64,000 bases of DNA from Ahniella affigens (GTDB lineage: Bacteria; Pseudomonadota; Gammaproteobacteria; Xanthomonadales; Ahniellaceae). The notes beneath the pieces were generated by a model. The model was not told where the DNA came from and searched no databases. It was given only the letters and a program-made list of their open reading frames with translations. The stretch is from the NCBI RefSeq assembly GCF_003015185.1, contig NZ_CP027860.1, forward strand, positions 5,115,001 to 5,179,000. Reading direction: 5' to 3'. A program made the position numbers and the translations under genes. Below are positions 8,437-15,618 of the stretch, piece by piece. Every line of letters starts with the position of its first letter. Positions within the stretch are counted from its first letter, which is position 1.

Positions 8437-9183
8437 ATGAACATCATCGCATGGTTTTTCGGGCGGCCTTTTGGCCGCGCGCGGTTAGGGTTGGTTGCCG
8501 TAAATAAGTGTGTAACGTTTGTGGCTCGGTTGGTTGCGGTGGCTACCATATCGGCTGCTGCGTCGGTGCATGCGCAAACCGTTCTCTACTCGGAGACTTT
8601 TGAAGGCCAGCACGGCTGGACGTTGAACGTTCCGAGCGGGACCAATGGTTCCGACCCCAATTTCTGGCTGGTCAGCGACAACGAAGCGGGCCTGTCACCG
8701 CCGGCCTGCGGGACCACCTCCAATGGCAACAAGACGTTGCACGTCACGTCGGTGTTCAACCCGAATGCCGGTGCGGTCTATGACACGGGAGGACTATGCG
8801 GCATCCTGTTTTGTCCTCAAACAAATATGCGTGCCGAGTCGCCCGCGTTTACGACGGTTGGGTCGAGTGCTGTGTCGCTCTCGTTCGATTACATTGCCAA
8901 CGGCGACGCGTTGACTGACAACGCGAGCGTGCTTTACAACATTGGTGCCGGTTGGGTGGTAGTGACACCGAGCCTCAAGAGTCCGCTCTGCGGTACTGGT
9001 CATGGACAGTGGGCGCGCTTTGAGGCCTTGCTGCCGGCCGAAGCCGGCAACCAGCCCAACTTGCGGATTGGGATCAATTGGACCAACAACGACGACGGCG
9101 TTGGCACCGACCCTTCGGTCGCCATCAACAATGTGCAAGTCATCGACTCTCCCAGCATTTTGTTTGCCGACAGCTTCGAATAG
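8437..9183 (+). CDS. Secreted beta-sandwich protein with C-terminal ADSFE tail
   Basis: This 248-residue protein has an N-terminal hydrophobic stretch ending ASVHAQ, consistent with signal cleavage near residue 46. The true start may therefore be internal to the annotated ATG. The mature part begins TVLYSETFEGQHGW, typical of bacterial jelly-roll or MAM-like surface domains. It has many Asn/Thr/Gly residues, two CG motifs and the ending ILFADSFE. Short (F/L)-x-D-x-FE tails are frequent on exported proteins of this lineage and may act as a sorting signal; that is an inference. Ligand unknown. Confidence 0.75.
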   Translation: MNIIAWFFGRPFGRARLGLVAVNKCVTFVARLVAVATISAAASVHAQTVLYSETFEGQHGWTLNVPSGTNGSDPNFWLVSDNEAGLSPPACGTTSNGNKTLHVTSVFNPNAGAVYDTGGLCGILFCPQTNMRAESPAFTTVGSSAVSLSFDYIANGDALTDNASVLYNIGAGWVVVTPSLKSPLCGTGHGQWARFEALLPAEAGNQPNLRIGINWTNNDDGVGTDPSVAINNVQVIDSPSILFADSFE

Positions 9184-9261
9184 GAGGCGCTTCGTCTGCC
9201 AGTCTTGAGTCGACCGCGCAAGATGCGATGTCTGAGAGTGCCCCCATAGAGGACAGGTCTT

Positions 9262-9325
9262 GCGGGGAGGTGGCTCAGTGGCAAGGTTTCCGGGGATTTA
9301 TGGGTGTCTCGGCGGCCGGCATCTC
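9262..9325 (+). repeat. B-type repeat, right part
   Basis: GGTGGCTCAGTGGCAAGGTTTCC and TTATGGGTGTCTCGGC match the right half of the hairpin-bearing B repeats found upstream of RAYT genes, here without a RAYT gene. It lies just downstream of the exported protein gene. Confidence 0.5.
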
Positions 9326-9377
9326 GGCGGCCCTCCTCTCGTTTCCCGCAACCTCTTTAGGCTTCCCTTCTCTTTAG

Positions 9378-9529
9378 GGAGGGTCTGAATAAGTCCATCC
9401 TGGACTTTCAGACCCACAATGAGTCCGGCACATGTCCGGACTCATTGCTCCAGAATCAAGCACTTGCGTGCTCGATTCTGGGCGGGCCATCCATGGCCCG
9501 CATCGCCTCTGAACTTGTTCAGAGGCTCC
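9378..9529 (+). repeat. Complete MITE-like element with TTAG target duplication
   Basis: A 152-bp element bounded by TTAG at 9374-9377 and 9530-9533. The left end is GGAGGGTCTGAATAAGTC and the right end, read inward, is GGAGCCTCTGAACAAGTTC. Both resemble the 18-bp terminal repeat of the IS5-family element in this window, whose second copy also duplicated TTAG. The body contains nested inverted repeats and no gene. It is the cleanest copy for defining the family. Confidence 0.8.
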
Positions 9530-9562
9530 TTAGTTCTGCAGACTTCGAATAGGTACAGAGTC

Positions 9563-9606
9563 GATGCGGGTCTGAAAGTCCTGGGTGGACCTACTCGGAG
9601 CTTCCA
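9563..9606 (-). repeat. Decayed MITE-like end
   Basis: GATGCGGGTCTGAAAGTCC and the following GGTGGACCTACTCGGAG match the end of the complete element at 6807-6981 with substitutions. It overlaps the last codons of the gene at 9591-10253, so the present C-terminus of that protein may be repeat-derived. Confidence 0.5.
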
Positions 9607-10253
9607 TAGTCGATAACTTGACGATCCTTTGCTTCGTCAGGAAGCATTAAGTCGCGAATGGCGGCATCGCCCTTGTGCCGTTTCGGGGTGACGAACTTCC
9701 CTTCGCCCGCCTCAATGAGCAAATTGATGAGACCAAATGCAATGGCAGTCCCCACACCAGCAGCGACTGGCGATGCGCCGGGAACGGTGGTCGTTGCGAT
9801 ATTTGGATTCGTTTGAACTCTCGGTACTTCCCTTCCTGCTTCCCAGACCTGTACGACCTTCCCGTTCAACGTACGTACGGTGCGAGCCTTTGAACTCCGA
9901 ACATAGAACATCCTGGGGAGTTTGGCTTGATCATCGGGAAGGAATACGCCGCCAGTCATATAAGTTGTGTGCACATACTCGCCTTCCTCTCCCGTCCAAA
10001 GGAGTCGAATCTCGACGCTGGATTCACCGCCTACCAAGTACGTGCCATCTTTACTCCGATATCCTTCAACATAAGGGCCCGGCATCAGCACGTGCTGAAT
10101 TTTCTGTGCGTAGTATTTCGACTTGTAGACATAGGCCTCATGCAGACTGTAGAGGCCCCCAGATTCGATCTTCTGAAGTCGCTTCGGATTGATGTCCCTG
10201 CCGAGAGTGGTATGCGAGATGGCGATCAACGCCAGCAGAAGAAGGATGCGCAT
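9591..10253 (-). CDS. Exported hypothetical protein
   Basis: This 220-residue protein begins with a short signal peptide (MRILLLLALIAISHTTLG) and has a beta-rich central part (YVEGYRSKDGTYLVGG, VEIRLLWTGE). A Gly/Ala-rich hydrophobic stretch near residues 160-180 (AAGVGTAIAFGLINLLI) could be a second membrane segment or a glycine-zipper. The C-terminal tail is charged and its last residues overlap a decayed MITE end, so the tail may not be ancestral. No family recognised. It is monocistronic as far as the sequence shows. Confidence 0.65.
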   Translation of the reverse strand: MRILLLLALIAISHTTLGRDINPKRLQKIESGGLYSLHEAYVYKSKYYAQKIQHVLMPGPYVEGYRSKDGTYLVGGESSVEIRLLWTGEEGEYVHTTYMTGGVFLPDDQAKLPRMFYVRSSKARTVRTLNGKVVQVWEAGREVPRVQTNPNIATTTVPGASPVAAGVGTAIAFGLINLLIEAGEGKFVTPKRHKGDAAIRDLMLPDEAKDRQVIDYGSSE

Positions 10254-10403
10254 GGGTAATTTGGTTCTCAGGAATTGGGATAGGTCTGCGGCCTAGGCGC
10301 AGCGGGAACTGCCGCCCGAACCCTCGATTCGACAGATGCAACGAGGGATCGCATGATCTGATCCTGACAAGCTTGTGAGGCGTCCACGAGTCCGGAAAGC
10401 TGC

Positions 10404-10445
10404 GGAGGGTCTGAATAAGTCCATCCTGGACTTTCAGACTCACCT
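10404..10445 (+). repeat. Solo MITE-like left end
   Basis: GGAGGGTCTGAATAAGTCC and about 22 further bases are identical to the left end of the complete elements; then the sequence becomes unrelated. No target duplication is recognisable, so this is a fragment. Confidence 0.6.
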
Positions 10446-10734
10446 TAGACCGTCAACGAAAACAGAGTATAGCGAATCGGAGACATCCGCTTGGTCCGGT
10501 TGTCCGACCGTTTGCAACTGCGGTGTCGCTGGGTGTCCGATCCCTCGCCTCGGACGCGTTCAATACACATCGCAATTTTCCCCGGCATCGAGTCACTCCA
10601 CCAAACCCTCCGCGCCACCTATGTTGGACCCGCCGACGCAACGTGATCCAACCTGCGACACCCGGCAAGCCGTCGCCGTGATGCCCGAGAATCATGGGAT
10701 CGCTTGCGACCTGCTGAACGGCTCCGAGCAAGAC

Positions 10735-10866
10735 GAGTCGGAGACGCCCGTCTAGTTCGGGTTTCCTGCTGTTCGGATACGCCCGCCGTGCACCAGCTTA
10801 AACCCACCCCGGATCAAGTCCGGGGTGACGAGAGGTCAATTGCGGTTCCGCTGCGTGTCCGATCCT
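10735..10866 (+). repeat. A-family intergenic repeat
   Basis: About 130 bp running from GAGTCGGAGACGCCC to GCGTGTCCGATCC, with a strong central hairpin ACCCCGGATCAAGTCCGGGG. The two ends are imperfect inverted repeats of each other. At least seven other full or near-full copies occur in the window (11535, 14692, 18868, 21309, 29197 and partials). Confidence 0.75.
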
Positions 10867-10948
10867 CCGGCCCGTCCGAGTCGTATTGCTGCGGGGATTC
10901 GTCGTGGATCTTGCGGTTATCCAGAACCCGCGCCTACGACCCAGTGAC

Positions 10949-11431
10949 TCATAGCGGCTCGCACCACTCACCATCTTGAAAGAAGGGCGCCTTGTATTGT
11001 CGCCTTGTAATCTCTGTTACGGGAACCCAAGTTTCTGCGGAACCGTCGGTCTTGACGCTTTTTTCAACCACAAGCGCGCACTGCTCTGAGCCAGTGGTTG
11101 TCACGACTCGATAAGCCCCCTGATCAGGCGTAAACATGAATGTTTGTCTGCAATAGCGGCGTCCTGTCGAATGGTCGATTGTGAAGGTAAAAGGTTTTCC
11201 AGCTGAGACCGTCACCGAGCTTCCGGCAAAGTCCTGACTATAGAAAGAGGCTCTCACAAGGCCCTTGCACGTCACTCCATCCTCGTAAAAGAGCACTGTG
11301 ATCGGGAGGCCTCTGGCCTCATTCTTGAACTCAACTGTTGCCAGCGGCCCATCGCTGGGGGGCACGTAGAGCCTTTGTTGACCGCAGCCAACCAAAATCA
11401 ACGCAACGGTTGCCAAAACCACGAATCGCAT
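10949..11431 (-). CDS. Hypothetical lipoprotein
   Basis: From the ATG at 11431 the protein has 160 residues with a clear lipobox (VALILVGC) at residues 10-17. The mature part is beta-rich with four further cysteines (CKGL, YCRQ, EQCAL and the C-terminal EWCEPL), which could form disulfides. No known domain recognised. Upstream in-frame codons to 11476 are open but not signal-like. A-type repeats lie on both sides, so it appears to be an isolated gene. Confidence 0.7.
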   Translation of the reverse strand: MRFVVLATVALILVGCGQQRLYVPPSDGPLATVEFKNEARGLPITVLFYEDGVTCKGLVRASFYSQDFAGSSVTVSAGKPFTFTIDHSTGRRYCRQTFMFTPDQGAYRVVTTTGSEQCALVVEKSVKTDGSAETWVPVTEITRRQYKAPFFQDGEWCEPL

Positions 11432-11534
11432 GAGTTCATCCTCTGGTGTCTGACGTCTGAGCCAAGCGGCCCGCATGGACTAGGCTGCCGCTCGATTCTC
11501 GCAAAAAGCAACGCGCACTGCAGCGGGCCGGAGC

Positions 11535-11665
11535 GAGTCGGAGACACCCACCTAGTTCGGGTTTCCTGCGGTTTGGAGGCCCCTGCCGTGCGCAAGTTCA
11601 AACCCACCCCGGATCAAGTCCGGGGTGACGAGAGGTCGATTTCGGTTTCGCTGGGTGTCCGATCC
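11535..11665 (+). repeat. A-family intergenic repeat
   Basis: A full copy from GAGTCGGAGACACCCA to GCTGGGTGTCCGATCC with the central CCCCGGATCAAGTCCGGGG hairpin. It continues directly into a further 240 bp that is duplicated at about 14810-15410. Confidence 0.75.
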
Positions 11666-11723
11666 TTCGGCTGGCTGTATTCATGGCGCCTGACACCGTC
11701 GCAGGGCCGCCTACTCCGTTGTC

Positions 11724-11806
11724 GTCATCCCGACGAAAGTCGGGATCCAGAATACTTGCGGCACCGCGGCCAGATTGCCCTGGGTCCCGACTTTCGTCGG
11801 GATGAC
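11724..11806. repeat. C repeat: 22-bp inverted arms with GAAA hairpin loops
   Basis: The arms at 11724-11745 and 11785-11806 are perfect reverse complements. Each arm is itself a hairpin, with stem CCCGAC/GTCGGG and loop GAAA. This copy is intact and serves as the empty site for the insertion at 14896-15231, since the surrounding ~260 bp (11650-11910) are duplicated there. Confidence 0.75.
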
Positions 11807-11872
11807 GAATTGGGGGGTGACGCCGCAAATTCCTAGATGTCCGCTTTCCATCCGGTTTGCCGAGAGTCTGAA

Positions 11873-12044
11873 ACCCACCCCGGATCAAGTTCGGGGTGGC
11901 GAGAGGTGAATTGCGGCTTCGCTGGGCGTCCGATTCTTCGAAGTCCGGGGTGACGAGAGGTCGATTGCGGTTTCGCTGGGTATCCGATCCTTCGCTCTTA
12001 GAGGTCGATTGCGGCTTCGCTGGGTGTCCGATCCTTCGTCCGAT
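11873..12044 (+). repeat. Tandem partial A repeats
   Basis: Three nested right-hand parts of the A family follow each other (about 11873, 11941 and 12000), each ending TGGG(T/C)GTCCGAT or close to it. They replace the DNA-binding half of the AraC-type paralogue that begins at 12045. Confidence 0.65.
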
Positions 12045-12590
12045 CAGCACGAGCTTGGTGCGATCAACCAGTTTGCGTCGGCTTCGGGTCGCCTCAACGG
12101 CCAAAGAGGTTGCCGGCCCCAATGCGCGATGGACCAGCGTCAGTGAGAGACTCTCGGCTTCCAAGGGCTCGGCGATCTGCACTTTCAGACTGTGGCGCAA
12201 TAGCGATACCAGCACCTGTGTCCGCGGATCGATGCGCAGTCGCGGGATGCTGAAGTGCATTGAGTGTTGGACGCGCAAGTTGTTCGGTACCAGTTCCTGA
12301 AGCATTTCTGGGGCGATTTGCAGCCAGAGCGTTGCGTCGCCGCCGGCGATCGGATGACTGAAGCGAGTTGCTTCGTTCGGGTTCTGAAACAACACTTGCC
12401 CCGCCTCAGCCACGACCGCATCGTCACCACAGTGACGTACATACATCCCCCGATACGGGAACAAGAATGCCGGTTCTTGGCTTGTGGGCTCCTGATGCGG
12501 CAGGCCGCCGTCACATTGCAAGTCGCAGACAACCACCGTTGCTGTTCGGAGCAATTCTTCGCAATGAAAGTGCGGCGCAGCGGAGGTCAT
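12045..12590 (-). pseudogene. AraC-family regulator paralogue lacking its DNA-binding domain
   Basis: The first 182 or so codons from the ATG at 12590 (MTSAAPHFHCEELL) closely match the regulator at 6982-7812. Homology stops abruptly after KLVDRTKLVL, where the intact paralogue continues ASDLSKRWSLAEIG. From there the frame reads through tandem A repeats as far as 11598, giving a 330-codon open frame whose second half is repeat sequence. Without the helix-turn-helix it should not bind DNA as AraC proteins do. It could be inert or could interfere with the intact regulator. Confidence 0.85.
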
Positions 12591-12750
12591 CGCGGGTTCA
12601 CAAAGTCGGACGAGGCGATGATAGCCGGGCCTTGCGCGTCAGACGTCAGGTTAGCTCGCGCACTGAGAACAAGCTGTTCGCGCAACGCTCTTCGCATCCA
12701 GCAAGCCCCGGCGACTCCGATACGGACGCCGAAGTTTCGGCACTTGCACG

Positions 12751-12770
12751 CTATAACAGCGCTGTTATAG
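12751..12770. promoter_or_regulatory. Perfect palindromic operator upstream of the MarR-type gene
   Basis: CTATAACAGCGCTGTTATAG is a perfect 20-bp palindrome ending 7 bp before the ATG of the MarR-type regulator. MarR proteins commonly autoregulate by binding such sites. Its position, overlapping where the -10 box and ribosome-binding site would be, fits repression. No Shine-Dalgarno sequence is visible, so the transcript may be leaderless or nearly so. Confidence 0.8.
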
Positions 12771-12777
12771 TTTCCCA

Positions 12778-13263
12778 ATGACGACTCCCGCCTACGCCAC
12801 GCGTTCCCTCGGCACCAAACTACGCCACCTGTCTGATCTGCTCGATCAAGCCGTTGCCGCGCGCTATCACGACGACGGCATGGCCGATTACCGGCCGCGT
12901 TTCACGCCCATCATGCGCTGCCTGCTCGCCGAAGCGCCGCAGTCCATTGCCACGCTTGCCAGCAAAGCCGGACTGACCCATTCGGCGTGCAGTCAGACCG
13001 TGGCGCAGATGCGAAAGGCTGGGTTCGTAGCATCTGTACCAGGGAAGGATGCGCGCGAGCAGCTCGTTTCGCTCACACCTCGGGGCCGCAAGTTGCGCGG
13101 CAAGCTAGAAGCCCATTGGATCGCGAGTAAGCGCGCTGCCGACGCTTTGGACGCTGAATTGCCCTACCCACTCAGTCGCCTGCTTGACGAGGCAATCGCT
13201 GCGCTGGAACGCGAGCCGCACTCTAACCGCCTCGCTCATTACCACCCCAAATCTGCCCCGTGA
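12778..13263 (+). CDS. MarR-family transcriptional regulator
   Basis: This 161-residue protein has a central winged helix-turn-helix. TPIMRCLLAEAPQSIATLASKAGLTHSACSQ is the recognition segment (about residues 43-73), and GKDAREQLVSLTPRGRKL is the typical MarR wing and following strand (about 85-105). Helices on both sides should form the dimer. It overlaps the downstream S41 peptidase gene by 4 bp (ATGA at 13260-13263), so the two are cotranscribed. The palindrome at 12751-12770 is the likely autoregulatory site. Inducer unknown. Confidence 0.9.
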   Translation: MTTPAYATRSLGTKLRHLSDLLDQAVAARYHDDGMADYRPRFTPIMRCLLAEAPQSIATLASKAGLTHSACSQTVAQMRKAGFVASVPGKDAREQLVSLTPRGRKLRGKLEAHWIASKRAADALDAELPYPLSRLLDEAIAALEREPHSNRLAHYHPKSAP

Positions 13264-14591
13264 CCAAGCCAATCCTCCAACTTTTAGCCGCGCTAGTCTT
13301 CTGCGTAGTCTTCGCATCGCGTCCAAGCTTCGCTGAAAACTTGGGCGCGTCCGAGCGTTCCGCTGCATTGCTGCAGATTATCGATGAGATCAAGCAGCAC
13401 TATGTGGTTAAGGATCGTGTGGCGGCGATTGTCGACGTGCTGACCTCGCAGCACGCAGCAGGATTCTATGATGTCGAATCACCGGCAGAATTTGCGCGGC
13501 GCATCAGTCTAGACCTTGAGCGCGTATCTGCCGACGGGCACCTGTACCTGAAGCAGGATCCGGATCGTTATGCTGCGATGACCGAGCACGATGAAGCAGA
13601 TCAGGCATTGGCCGCCTTGCTCGAAAAGCAGGCCGTGTTGTCCAACAGTGGCATAGAGCAGTTGGAGATTCTTCCAGGAAACGTCCGCCTGATGCGGCTC
13701 AGTCAATTCCGATGGAGCCCGCGTCGCACACCCAGGGACCATGCCGATGCCGCGCGCTTTCTCGTTGAAGGTGACGCGCTGATTGTCGATCTGCGCGACA
13801 ACAGTGGTGGTTCCAGCGATGCAGCAGACAGCCTGCTCGAACGACTGTTGCCTCCCGACCCTCTGCGCCCTAGGAGCAAGCAGTCGCGTCAGCGCAACCG
13901 ACGCCTGATCGGTAAACCGATATTCGTGTTGATCAATGCTGGTACGGGCTCGGCGGCCGAAGCGTTTGCGTACCAAGCCCAGGCAGAACGCGTCGCCACG
14001 ATTGTGGGCATGCCCTCTTATGGTGCGGCGAACAATACGCGCTTTACGCCAATCCCACCGAGTTTTGTGCTGAGCGCGTCGTCGAATATTCCAATCAACC
14101 CAATTACTGGGACGAATTGGGAAGGCGTTGGTGTCAAACCGGATCTTTCAGTTTCGTCAGATCTGGCATTGCCAGCCGCGCATGCGAAGGCCATTGCGCT
14201 TTTGGCAGCCAAGCCTGGCCTGAGCGCTGCTCAAGCGGCGGCATACCAATGGGCGCTGGCGCCGCCTTCGGCGATCGTTGCAAAGGTCAGTGTCCCCGCC
14301 AGCAAACGCCGAAGGTATGCCGGATGCTTCGGCGTTATTGCGCTGCAACTGCGTGATGGCAAGCTCTACTTTTCGAGACACGACCGTCCTAAGCGCCCGC
14401 AACAGGTTGAGTTGGTGCCGCTTGATGCCAATGGGCAGTTTCTGGCGCCGGGCTACAAAGATCTTCGCGTCAAGGTTGAAGCCACTGGCATCACCCTAAT
14501 GCATGGCAGTGCGGATGCTGTTGAGCGATTCGAGCGCGGCACGTGCGATTCCGGAGACAGCGGGGGCGTACACAGCGGGCACGCACTCTGA
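13260..14591 (+). CDS. Exported S41-family peptidase
   Basis: This 443-residue protein has a signal peptide (LLAALVFCVVFASRPSFA). An N-terminal helical domain precedes the S41 catalytic core: ALIVDLRDNSGGSSDAADS (about residues 173-191), then FVLINAGTGSAAEAFAY, where the Ser near residue 230 matches the family nucleophile. NWEGVGVKPDLSV follows. A beta-rich C-terminal domain of about 100 residues has no name I know. Members without a PDZ domain, like this one, resemble interphotoreceptor-retinoid-binding-like S41 hydrolases. It is translationally coupled to the MarR regulator, which probably controls it. Confidence 0.88.
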   Translation: MTKPILQLLAALVFCVVFASRPSFAENLGASERSAALLQIIDEIKQHYVVKDRVAAIVDVLTSQHAAGFYDVESPAEFARRISLDLERVSADGHLYLKQDPDRYAAMTEHDEADQALAALLEKQAVLSNSGIEQLEILPGNVRLMRLSQFRWSPRRTPRDHADAARFLVEGDALIVDLRDNSGGSSDAADSLLERLLPPDPLRPRSKQSRQRNRRLIGKPIFVLINAGTGSAAEAFAYQAQAERVATIVGMPSYGAANNTRFTPIPPSFVLSASSNIPINPITGTNWEGVGVKPDLSVSSDLALPAAHAKAIALLAAKPGLSAAQAAAYQWALAPPSAIVAKVSVPASKRRRYAGCFGVIALQLRDGKLYFSRHDRPKRPQQVELVPLDANGQFLAPGYKDLRVKVEATGITLMHGSADAVERFERGTCDSGDSGGVHSGHAL

Positions 14592-14691
14592 CGAGTTGCG
14601 CGTCTGAATACAATTGCCGCGAGTCGGAGATGCCGCGAGTCGGAGACGAGTCGAAGACGAGACGAGTCGGAGACACCCACCCAGTTCAGAC

Positions 14692-14823
14692 GAGTCGGAG
14701 ACACCCACCCAGTTCGGGTTTCCTGCTGTTCGGGGGCCCACGCCGTGCACCAGTTCAAGCCCACCCCGGATCAAGTTCGGGGTGACGAGAGGTTGATTGC
14801 GGTTTCGCTGGGTGTCCGATCCT
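14692..14823 (+). repeat. A-family repeat with duplicated 5' ends
   Basis: A full A copy preceded by a second GACGAGTCGGAGACACCC start (about 14663) and shorter GAGTCG runs from 14620. The stutter of left ends suggests slippage or repeated insertion into the same site. Confidence 0.7.
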
Positions 14824-14895
14824 GCGGCCGGCTGTATTCATGGCGCCTGACACCGTCGCAGGGCCGCCTACTCCGTTGTCGTCATCCCGACGAAA

Positions 14896-15231
14896 CAGAC
14901 TGTGTGAAAACGCCCCCACGGTGGAATCAATTTGAAGTTAAGTGCATTGCAATCAGTCTGAAACTGCTTCAAGCATTGAGCGTCGCCCGGTCGGCGTCAG
15001 CCGCGCCTCGCAGTGACAGACCTTATTGTCGTCATCCTGGCGCAGCCGGGATCCAGGGCAATCTCGCGGTGTGCTCGCAACGATGGCGCACGGCGCGCCA
15101 GATCGATCGTCTGAGTCAAGATTGCCCTGGATCCCGGAATCCGCTGCGCGGCTTCCAGGATGACGGCAATAGTGGCAATGGCACTCGAACACATTTGGCT
15201 CGGGCAGATTGAGGTGTTTTCACACAGTCTG
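14896..15231. mobile_element. Non-autonomous element with 16-bp inverted ends in a C-repeat hairpin loop
   Basis: The 336-bp segment begins CAGACTGTGTGAAAAC and ends with its exact reverse complement. It is flanked by GAAA on both sides (14892-14895, 15232-15235). Removing the element and one GAAA restores the uninterrupted C repeat as seen at 11724-11745. It encodes no transposase; its interior has GC-rich inverted repeats, including TCATCCTGGCGCAGCCGGG. A second element with the same ends is at 55099-55421. The autonomous parent is not in the window and I cannot name its family. Confidence 0.85.
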
Positions 15232-15365
15232 GAAAGTCGGGATCCAGAGTATTTGCGGCACCGCGGCCAGATTGCCCCAGGTCCCGACTTTCGTCGGGAT
15301 GACGAATTGGGGGTGGCGCCGCAACCTCCTAGATGTCCGCTTTCCATCCGGTTTGCCGAGAGTCT

Positions 15366-15433
15366 AAAACCCACCCCGGATCAAGTCCGGGGTGACGAGA
15401 GGTGAATTGCGGTTTCGCTGGGTGTCCGATCCT
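15366..15433 (+). repeat. Partial A-family repeat
   Basis: The right half of an A repeat (ACCCCGGATCAAGTCCGGGG through GGGTGTCCGATCC), continuing the duplication of 11650-11910. Confidence 0.65.
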
Positions 15434-15463
15434 TTGCCTCTCCGATCCTTTGCCTTGGCATTG

Positions 15464-15522
15464 CGTAGAGACCGCTCAGTGACTAGGGTCTCCTGGGATT
15501 TGTGGGTGTCTCAGCGCCCCGG
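15464..15522 (+). repeat. B-type repeat, right part
   Basis: AGAGACCGCTCAGTGAC followed by TCCTGGGATTTGTGGGTGTCTC matches the right half of the B repeats. The following 96 bp up to the LytTR gene's stop show nothing else. Confidence 0.5.
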
Positions 15523-15618
15523 CTCTGTTCCTTCACTGCCCCGATCGTTCGATCTACCAATCGCTGCTTGGGGTATCCGCCCAGTTCAGCATCCGGCGCT
15601 GAACGTTCTCGCTGACCT

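Noticed and set aside
11598-12044. C-terminal extension of the AraC paralogue
   Set aside because: The frame is open, but the residues are encoded by A and C repeats (motifs like IRHPDESRDP recur at other repeats), so I treat it as read-through and not as a domain.
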